Part shown: positions 58,152 through 64,000 of the stretch, one piece after another
Position numbering within the stretch: the first letter of the stretch is position 1
How the letters are laid out: every line of letters starts with the position of its first letter
Assembly (NCBI GenBank): GCA_944800085.1
Contig: CALYLO010000004.1
Span: forward strand, 1 to 64,000
From: Paenibacillus melissococcoides
GTDB taxonomy: Bacteria; Bacillota; Bacilli; Paenibacillales; Paenibacillaceae
DNA: 64,000 nt
Reading direction: 5' to 3'
Made by a program: the position numbers and the translations under genes
Notes under the pieces: generated by a model
What the model was told of the DNA's origin: nothing
What the model saw: only the letters and a program-made list of their open reading frames with translations
Database searches by the model: none

Positions 58152-59150
58152 ATGATGAGCAAATGGTGGAACAAAACGATAGCGGTCGCGGCAGCGGCCG
58201 TGCTGGCTTTGAGCCTGGCAGCTTGCGGAGCGGCGCCGGCGAAAGAGGCGGACAAGGCTCCTGAGACTGCGCAGCAGCAGGAGAACGGCAATGCGTCATC
58301 CGAAGCAGCGAAGACGACCTATCCGTTGACGGTGAAGGATGCGACCGGGCATGAATTCACGTTCGACAAGGCGCCGGAACGGATCATCTCCGTATCGCCG
58401 GCAGAGACGGAATCGTTATTTGCCCTTGGACTTGGCGACAACATCGTCGGCGTGTCCGATTATGACGACTACCCGGCAGAAGCGTCCCAGAAGCCGAAAA
58501 TGGGCGGCATCACGAAACCGAATGAGGAAGCGATCATTGCGGCGAAGCCGGATGTCGTATTTACCGGCATCTCGATGAAGGAAGAAGCCGTCAACAAATT
58601 CCGCGAGCTGGGCATTGAAATTTTCAAGGTCGAGCCGAAAACCTATGACGACGTAATCAGCAATATCGAGCTGTACGGCCTCATTACCGATCACCAGAAG
58701 GAAGCGAAAGAGATTACCGATCAGATGAAAAAGGTGCGCGATGACGTAGCGGAAGCGGTCAAGGGCGTTACCGAGAAGAAGAAGGTCTATATTGAATTCT
58801 CGCCAGGCTGGACCGTCGGCAGCGGCGAATTCATGAACGAGCTGATCGAGCTGGCGGGCGGGGTCAATATTGCGGCCGCGGACATGACCGGCTGGAATCA
58901 GATTAATGAGGAAAACATCATCAAGGCGAATCCGGACGTCATTCTGTTCGCGAAGGATCTCGTCGACAGCGAGACGAACAAGACGCTGGAAGACATTATC
59001 CGCGGACGCAGCGGCTGGGACAACATCACCGCGATCAAGGATAATCAGCTGGTCGGACTGGACAACAATAAGCTGAGCCGGCCCGGTCCGCGTGTGGCCG
59101 AAGCGCTGCAGGATGTGGCGAAAGCGATCTATCCTGACTTGTTCAAATAG
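58152..59150 (+). CDS. btuF: Corrinoid ABC transporter substrate-binding lipoprotein (BtuF-like)
   Basis: A 332-residue periplasmic-binding-protein-fold lipoprotein. The signal ends LSLAACGAAP, with Cys25 the lipidation site, followed by a short Glu/Gln/Ala-rich linker. The PBP_2 domain runs from about residue 58 (LTVKDATGHEFTFDKAPERI) with ISVSPAETESLFALGLGDNI VGV-type sequence. The family takes up siderophores, haem or cobalamin; the riboswitch and cob neighbours decide for corrinoids. GTGAGGGAG precedes the ATG. Confidence 0.9.
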   Translation: MMSKWWNKTIAVAAAAVLALSLAACGAAPAKEADKAPETAQQQENGNASSEAAKTTYPLTVKDATGHEFTFDKAPERIISVSPAETESLFALGLGDNIVGVSDYDDYPAEASQKPKMGGITKPNEEAIIAAKPDVVFTGISMKEEAVNKFRELGIEIFKVEPKTYDDVISNIELYGLITDHQKEAKEITDQMKKVRDDVAEAVKGVTEKKKVYIEFSPGWTVGSGEFMNELIELAGGVNIAAADMTGWNQINEENIIKANPDVILFAKDLVDSETNKTLEDIIRGRSGWDNITAIKDNQLVGLDNNKLSRPGPRVAEALQDVAKAIYPDLFK

Positions 59151-59158
59151 ATGATGGG

Positions 59159-60214
59159 ATGGATTTATCGATGAAAAAAGGGTTGGGCTTTGGAGTAGCG
59201 ATGTTGGCGCTGCTCCTTTTATCTATTGTAGGCTGCCTGTCCGTCGGATCGGTGAAGATGCCGATGGGGGAGATTGCGAAAATATTGCTGCATCATGTTC
59301 CCGGGCTGGAATCGCTTATTCCCGTCACCTGGGACGACACTTCCGCGACCATTATGCTCAAGGTCCGCTTCCCGCGCGTCGTGCTCGCGATGCTCGTCGG
59401 CGCATCGCTGGGGCTGGCGGGGACGGGCTTCCAGGGCGTGCTGCGCAATCCGCTGGCGGATCCGTACACGCTGGGCGTGTCTTCCGGGGCCTCCGTCGGC
59501 GCCGCGTTCCTGATCTACTTCGGTCTGCAGTATGCGCTGCTCGGCCAGTGGACGGTTCCGATCGTCGCCTTCGTGACCGGCACGCTGACGCTGTTGGCCG
59601 TCATGCGCCTGGCCAGGGAAGACGGCAAAATCCCGATCGAGACGCTGATTCTGGCCGGGGTCGTCACGCAGGCGTTCCTTGGCTCGATCGTGTCCTTCCT
59701 CGTCGCGATGTCGAAGCAGACGATCAACGAGATTCTGTACTGGGTCATGGGAAGCCTGGCACTGCGGGGCTGGTCCTATTCGGCCGTGCTGGCGCCCTAT
59801 ATGGCGATCGGACTTATCGCTCTGATCGCCTATGCCCGCCCGCTCAATCTGCTGGCCCTCGGAGAACGGCAGGCGTCTCATCTCGGGCTGAATGTCGAGC
59901 GCACGAAGTGGGTCGTTCTGCTGGTGTCGACGTTCATTACGGCGGCCGCCGTCTCCGTATCGGGAGTTATCGGCTTCGTCGGGCTCGTCGTCCCGCACAT
60001 GATTCGCCTGCTGGTCGGCCCGGATTATCGCTTGCTCGTGCCGTTGTCGGCTGCGGGCGGAGCGATCTATGTCATGTGGGCGGATACGATCGCGCGGACG
60101 GCGCTTGCCCCGACCGAGATACCGCTCGGCGTGGTGACCGCCTTCATCGGCGCTCCGTTCTTCGCGTACCTGCTAATCCGAAATAAACGGTCGAAACGGA
60201 GGAGATGGTCATGA
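59159..60214 (+). CDS. btuC: Corrinoid ABC transporter permease (FecCD family, BtuC-like)
   Basis: A 351-residue permease with nine to ten helices. GASLGLAGTGFQGVLRNPLADPYTLGVSSGAS is the family signature (residues about 82-115), and VSGVIGFVGLVVPHMIRLLVGPDYR near 265 is the coupling region. The start may be ATG 59159 or ATG 59171. It overlaps the ATPase gene by a few bases. Confidence 0.92.
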   Translation: MDLSMKKGLGFGVAMLALLLLSIVGCLSVGSVKMPMGEIAKILLHHVPGLESLIPVTWDDTSATIMLKVRFPRVVLAMLVGASLGLAGTGFQGVLRNPLADPYTLGVSSGASVGAAFLIYFGLQYALLGQWTVPIVAFVTGTLTLLAVMRLAREDGKIPIETLILAGVVTQAFLGSIVSFLVAMSKQTINEILYWVMGSLALRGWSYSAVLAPYMAIGLIALIAYARPLNLLALGERQASHLGLNVERTKWVVLLVSTFITAAAVSVSGVIGFVGLVVPHMIRLLVGPDYRLLVPLSAAGGAIYVMWADTIARTALAPTEIPLGVVTAFIGAPFFAYLLIRNKRSKRRRWS

Positions 60215-61149
60215 AGACGGGAGGCGCGCATCGGGAAATCACAGCGAAGCCGGGGGCATCATCCGGGCAGGTCCGCTTGGGAGAGCCGATTCTTCAGGCC
60301 GAGCATATCAGCAAAAGCTATGGCAGCCGCACGGTGCTGAACGACGTCTCCTTGACCGTCCGCGCCGGAGAGTGGGTCGGCATCATCGGCCCGAACGGCA
60401 GCGGCAAGTCGACGCTGCTGTCGCTGCTGTCCGGCGCCGATTCTCCTGCCAGCGGGCGGATTGAGCTGAAGGGGCGCTCTCTTCGCTCTTACTCGCGCAA
60501 AGCGCTCTCGCAAACGATGGCGGTCCTGCTGCAGGAGTCGCTTCCGCCGATCGGATACTCGGTCCGCGAGGTCGTCGAGATGGGCCGCTTCCCGTACCAG
60601 TCCTGGTTCGGCTCGGAGGCGGAGGACAGCGGCCCCTATATCGATTCGATAATGGAGCGGCTGCAGCTGACGGAGCTGGAGGAGCGGCCGATCGACCGGC
60701 TCAGCGGCGGCCAGCGCCAGCGGGTCGCCCTGGCGAAGCTGATGGCGCAGTCGCCGTCTATCGTGTTGCTGGACGAGCCGACGACCTATCTGGACATCCG
60801 GTATCAGGTGCAGTTCATGGATGTCGTCCGCGACTGGCAGCAGGACTGCGGCTTGACGGTCGTCTCGGTGCTGCATGATCTGAACCTGGCGGCGCTGTAT
60901 TGCGACCGGCTCGTCGTCGTGCATGAGGGGCGCATCGCAGCCGACGGCGCTCCGGAAGAGCTGATGTCGCCGGATGTCATCAGGCGCTATTTCGATACCC
61001 GCGCCGCCATCGTGCCGCATCCGGGGAACGGACGTCCGCAGCTGCTGATGTGTCCGGCCCATACGGAGGCGGAAGAGGAGTTGGGGATAAAACAGGCGCA
61101 GAAGGAAGTGGAAGCCGGGACAGAGGATGATGAGGCGGCAAGAGCATGA
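60211..61149 (+). CDS. btuD: Corrinoid ABC transporter ATP-binding protein (BtuD-like)
   Basis: A 312-residue ATPase of the FepC/BtuD class. It has Walker A GPNGSGKST (residues 60-68), Q-loop VLLQESLPPIGYSVREVVEM, signature LSGGQRQRVALAKLM, Walker B IVLLDEPTTYLD and VLHDLNLAALYCDRLVV. A charged tail of about 60 residues (EAEEELGIKQAQKEVEAGTE) goes beyond the usual length. ATG 60211 is preferred over 60205 because GGAGGAG is at the right distance. The 180-base gap after it contains no recognised gene. Confidence 0.92.
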   Translation: MKTGGAHREITAKPGASSGQVRLGEPILQAEHISKSYGSRTVLNDVSLTVRAGEWVGIIGPNGSGKSTLLSLLSGADSPASGRIELKGRSLRSYSRKALSQTMAVLLQESLPPIGYSVREVVEMGRFPYQSWFGSEAEDSGPYIDSIMERLQLTELEERPIDRLSGGQRQRVALAKLMAQSPSIVLLDEPTTYLDIRYQVQFMDVVRDWQQDCGLTVVSVLHDLNLAALYCDRLVVVHEGRIAADGAPEELMSPDVIRRYFDTRAAIVPHPGNGRPQLLMCPAHTEAEEELGIKQAQKEVEAGTEDDEAARA

Positions 61150-61330
61150 GGGAGACGAGAGCGTGAAGGCGGCGACAGCCGGTAACAAGGGAAGCCTTGG
61201 ATGGAATTCGAGCGGATTCCACGGCATGGCGGAAGATTGACAGACGAACGCGCAGGAAAAGAATCATTTCTGTAATTGGGATGAACATCGATGGCAATGA
61301 CAACTAGCAACCAACAATGGGAAAACGGAG

Positions 61331-62428
61331 ATGAACGAGATGAATGCGATGAATGAACGGCTTAGCGAAGTAATCGGGCGGATTCCTGCCCTGGACAAGA
61401 CGGCGATGGAGGCGGCCGCTGCGCATCAGAATCAGCTGACGAAGCCTCCGGGCAGCCTCGGGCTGCTGGAGGAGCTTGCGGTTCAGTTGGCCGGCATTAC
61501 GGGTACGGTCACACCGGAATTCAAGCAAAAGGCGATTATTGTCATGGCCGGCGATCATGGCGTGTGCGCGGAAGGGATCAGCGCCTTCCCGGCCGAAGTG
61601 ACCCCGCAGATGGTCATGAACTTCCTTGCCGGCGGCGCGGCCGTCAATGTGCTGGCGCGTCAGGCCGGAGCCGAGGTCATCTGCGTCGATGTCGGCGTCA
61701 ACGCCGATTTGAGCCATCCGCAGCTGCAATCGCGCAAGGTGCGCCGCGGCACCGGCAACATGGCCCAAGGTCCGGCGATGACCCGGGAAGAGGCAGTGGC
61801 GGCGATTCTGGCCGGCGTCGATACGGTGAACGAGTGCGTCCAGGCCGGAATTCGCATGTTCTCTACCGGGGAGATGGGCATCGGCAACACGACGCCGAGC
61901 GCCGCCATTCTGTGCGCCTTGACCGGATTGGCGCCGGAGGAGGCCGTAGGCCGGGGAACCGGCATCGGCGATGCGCAATGGGCCCACAAATGCAACGTCG
62001 TGCGCCAGGCGCTTGAAGTGAACCAGCCCGATCGCGACGATGCGCTGGATGTGCTCGCGAAGGTCGGCGGACTCGAGATCGCCGGACTGACCGGCGTTAT
62101 TCTCGGCGCGGCGGCCCATCGGCTCCCGGTTGTCGTCGACGGCTTCATCTCCAGCGCGGCAGCGCTGGCGGCGGTGCGGCTCGCTCCGGCGGCGCAGCCT
62201 TATCTGATTGCTTCGCATCTGTCCGAAGAGCGCGGACATGCCGCCTTGCTGGCCGAGCTTGGCCTAAAGCCGGGCCTGCACTTCAAAATGCGCCTCGGCG
62301 AAGGAACGGGCGGCGCTCTGATGTTCCCGATTATCGATGCTTCGCTGCGCATTATGCAAGAGATGGCCACCTTCGCCCAAGCGGGCGTATCCAACAAAGA
62401 CACGGACGAGAGCGAGGGACAAGCATGA
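61331..62428 (+). CDS. cobT: Nicotinate-nucleotide-dimethylbenzimidazole phosphoribosyltransferase CobT
   Basis: A 365-residue enzyme that makes alpha-ribazole 5'-phosphate from dimethylbenzimidazole and nicotinate mononucleotide. Signatures are LTKPPGSLGLLEELAVQLAG near residue 37, VMAGDHGVCAEGISAFPAEV near 76, FSTGEMGIGNTTPSAAILCA near 178, and the catalytic Glu in RLGEGTGGALMFPI near 320. It overlaps cobU by four bases (ATGA). Confidence 0.95.
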   Translation: MNEMNAMNERLSEVIGRIPALDKTAMEAAAAHQNQLTKPPGSLGLLEELAVQLAGITGTVTPEFKQKAIIVMAGDHGVCAEGISAFPAEVTPQMVMNFLAGGAAVNVLARQAGAEVICVDVGVNADLSHPQLQSRKVRRGTGNMAQGPAMTREEAVAAILAGVDTVNECVQAGIRMFSTGEMGIGNTTPSAAILCALTGLAPEEAVGRGTGIGDAQWAHKCNVVRQALEVNQPDRDDALDVLAKVGGLEIAGLTGVILGAAAHRLPVVVDGFISSAAALAAVRLAPAAQPYLIASHLSEERGHAALLAELGLKPGLHFKMRLGEGTGGALMFPIIDASLRIMQEMATFAQAGVSNKDTDESEGQA

Positions 62429-63036
62429 CGGGGATGGCTGCCGAAGAAAATAAGCTTGTCCTCGTCACGGGCGGCGCGCGCAGCGGCAAAAGCGGCTTCG
62501 CGGAGCGGCTGTTCATGAAGCGCATCCCGGATGGAGGCATCTATGTCGCGACCGCGGAAGCCCATGATGACGAGATGCGCGACCGCATTCGCCGCCACCA
62601 GTCGGATCGGGAGCAATCGGGTTACGGCTGGAAGACGGTGAACGAGCCGCTCCAGTTGCCGGAATGGCTCGCCCTCACCAGCGCGGATGCAGAGGCCGCC
62701 CATGAAGGGCCGGCCGTGCTTATCGACTGCCTGACGCTCTGGCTGTCGAACGAGCTGCTTCAGGCGGAGCGGCAATGGGGAGAGGGCCCGGAAGCCGAGC
62801 GCTATCTGGAGGCGCGCATCGAACGGCTGGCGGAGGAAGCCGGCCGCTTCCGCGGCACGCTGGTGATGGTGACGAACGAGGTCGGGGACAGCATCGTTCC
62901 CGTCTACAAGCTCGGCCGGATGTTCCGTGACGCGGCCGGCCGCTTGAATCAGCGCATCGCCGTGAAAGCGGATGAAGTGTATCTCGTGACCGCGGGCATT
63001 CCGATCGAGCTGAAGAGCCGGGAGGTGCAGCTATGA
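62425..63036 (+). CDS. cobU: Adenosylcobinamide kinase/guanylyltransferase CobU
   Basis: A 203-residue bifunctional enzyme that phosphorylates adenosylcobinamide and transfers GMP to give AdoCbi-GDP. The P-loop TGGARSGKSGFAE lies at residues 15-27, YVATAEAHDDEMRDRIRRHQ follows, then the DCLTLWLSNEL segment (about 103-113) and VTNEVGDSIVPVYKLGRMFR. Start and stop both overlap neighbours by four bases. Confidence 0.95.
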   Translation: MTGMAAEENKLVLVTGGARSGKSGFAERLFMKRIPDGGIYVATAEAHDDEMRDRIRRHQSDREQSGYGWKTVNEPLQLPEWLALTSADAEAAHEGPAVLIDCLTLWLSNELLQAERQWGEGPEAERYLEARIERLAEEAGRFRGTLVMVTNEVGDSIVPVYKLGRMFRDAAGRLNQRIAVKADEVYLVTAGIPIELKSREVQL

Positions 63037-63872
63037 AGCAGACATGGCAAGGACTCGTTGCGGCGCTGCAATTTCTGACAAGGATCCCCGTTCCGTTCTC
63101 GGTGCCGTTCACGAACGAGGTGCTGAAGCGAAGCACCTTCTTCTTTCCGCTGGCGGGCTTCTGCATTGGCGGGCTGGTCTGGGCGGCCGGCTGGGGATTG
63201 CTGCATCTGCTTCCCGTCTTCCCGGCAGCCGCGCTGACGCTTACCCTTGCCGTTGCGCTGCAGGGTGGGCTGCATATGGACGGCTGGATGGACACGGCCG
63301 ACGGCGTGCTCAGCTCGCGTTCCCGCGAACGGATGCTGGAGATTATGAAGGACAGCCGCAGCGGCGCGATGGGCGTCATCGCATGCGTTCTGCTGCTGCT
63401 GGTCAAATGGACGCTCCTCGTCTCTCTGATGGAGCTGGGCTTGTGGAACGGCTGGGTTGTCGTACCGTTCATCTGGTCGCGCGTCGCGATGGTATTGGCG
63501 CTGGCGAGCAAGCCTCAGGCGCGCCCGGAAGAGGGGCTCGGCGGGTATTTCCTTGGCGTGAAGGCCGGGCATGTCACGATCGCCTATCTGCTCGGCTTCG
63601 GGCTTGCCGCCCTGGCCGTCGCGGCATCGGGAATGGCAGATGCCGGAACGAGCCTAAGTGTGCTCACGGGACTGGGACTCTCGTCCCCGGCCGCCGCCAT
63701 CGCGATGAGCGTCGCCGCGCCGCTGCTGTGCACGGCGGGGGCCTGCCTGCCAATGGAATATTTGTCGCGCAAGCTGGGCGGCCTGACCGGAGATACGTAC
63801 GGCGCGATTAACGAATGGACGGAGGTCGTCGGCTTGCTGCTGCTTCTCCTGGCGGCAACCGGGAAAGGATGA
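63033..63872 (+). CDS. cobS: Adenosylcobinamide-GDP ribazoletransferase (cobalamin synthase) CobS
   Basis: A 279-residue membrane enzyme joining AdoCbi-GDP with alpha-ribazole (phosphate). ALQFLTRIPVP near the N-terminus and the metal-binding GGLHMDGWMDTADGVLSSRS then RERMLEIMKDSRSGAMGVIA are the CobS signature. Six to seven hydrophobic helices are predicted. A good GGGAGGTG site lies before its ATG inside cobU. It overlaps the following gene by four bases. Confidence 0.95.
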   Translation: MKQTWQGLVAALQFLTRIPVPFSVPFTNEVLKRSTFFFPLAGFCIGGLVWAAGWGLLHLLPVFPAAALTLTLAVALQGGLHMDGWMDTADGVLSSRSRERMLEIMKDSRSGAMGVIACVLLLLVKWTLLVSLMELGLWNGWVVVPFIWSRVAMVLALASKPQARPEEGLGGYFLGVKAGHVTIAYLLGFGLAALAVAASGMADAGTSLSVLTGLGLSSPAAAIAMSVAAPLLCTAGACLPMEYLSRKLGGLTGDTYGAINEWTEVVGLLLLLLAATGKG

Positions 63873-64000
63873 AGGATATGAGCGAGACATCCGGCGCCGT
63901 GCAAGGCGCGGAACAGGCGAAGGAGACGGAAGGACGGCCGCGGGGACGGACGATCATGCTCCAAGGAACCGCCTCCGATGTCGGCAAGAGCGTTGTGACG
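63869..64000 (+). CDS. cobQ: Cobyric acid synthase CobQ/CbiP (3' partial)
   Basis: The first 44 codons are in the window. After a charged 27-residue lead-in, RTIMLQGTASDVGKSVVT is the P-loop region of the dethiobiotin-synthetase-like N-terminal domain of CobQ, which amidates the corrin ring with glutamine. ATG 63869 overlaps the cobS stop (ATGA); ATG 63878 is an alternative start. Confidence 0.85.
   Translation, partial: MKDMSETSGAVQGAEQAKETEGRPRGRTIMLQGTASDVGKSVVT

Overview
The window looks like a chromosomal segment of a GC-rich low-GC-phylum Firmicute, most probably Paenibacillus or a close relative. The reasons are strong AGGAGG ribosome binding sites, Bacillus-type housekeeping proteins (DUF2621, IMPACT/YigZ, LplJ-type lipoate ligase, Bacillus-type Pgi), a Tad-type pilus locus followed by a DUF6382-FHA gene, and type I-C CRISPR repeats. 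The genus is an inference; no rRNA or tRNA gene was seen.

Region by region: (1) 1 to about 6.3 kb is the right end of a prophage with visibly lower GC: tail protein, XkdX, holin, a three-domain endolysin, a leftward cluster of tiny genes facing an XRE regulator across an operator-rich switch, a LytTR-like protein, a second XRE regulator and a small gene behind an SOS-type promoter. (2) 6.3-16.2 kb is a Tad pilus operon (cpaF, tadB, tadC, Flp-like pilin, TadE/TadG-like proteins, prepilin peptidase, FHA protein). Its upstream part is replaced by the prophage, leaving an apparent cpaE tail, and the prepilin peptidase carries an in-frame amber codon. (3) 17.0-24.5 kb is a leftward oligopeptide/dipeptide ABC operon (SBP-B-C-D-F) cut between C and D by an IS110-family element. 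(4) 24.8-38 kb holds housekeeping genes: epimerase, DUF2621, nfo, purU (split by an IS1182-family element), tkt, rarD, a hydroxyacid dehydrogenase, pgi, IMPACT protein and a frameshifted TetR gene. (5) 38.4-42.3 kb is a sulfate ABC operon. (6) 42.9-45.3 kb has two orphan type I-C CRISPR arrays with duplicated leaders flanking an Rpn-family nuclease gene, with no cas genes in view. (7) 45.9-53.1 kb holds assorted metabolic, transport and regulatory genes, including a nitroreductase behind a Fur-box promoter. (8) 53.4-64 kb is a cobalamin salvage and late-biosynthesis cluster: cobD, cbiZ, cbiB, cobC-like, then a cobalamin riboswitch, btuF-btuC-btuD, cobT, cobU, cobS and the start of cobQ.

The cobalamin genes work together. 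BtuFCD imports corrinoids, CbiZ strips cobinamide to cobyric acid, CobD and CbiB rebuild adenosylcobinamide phosphate, and CobU, CobT, CobS and the CobC-like phosphatase attach the lower ligand. The riboswitch shuts the import and late genes down when cobalamin is plentiful.

A second theme is gene decay by mobile DNA and point lesions. The prophage truncates the Tad operon, IS110 splits the opp operon, IS1182 splits purU, tadV has a premature stop, a tetR-like gene is frameshifted, and a 361-363 bp structured repeat with terminal inverted repeats sits just past the 3' end of two unrelated leftward genes. The least explained signals are that repeat, the presumed bridge-RNA region of the IS110 element, the operator arrays of the prophage switch, and the duplicated CRISPR leader hairpin.
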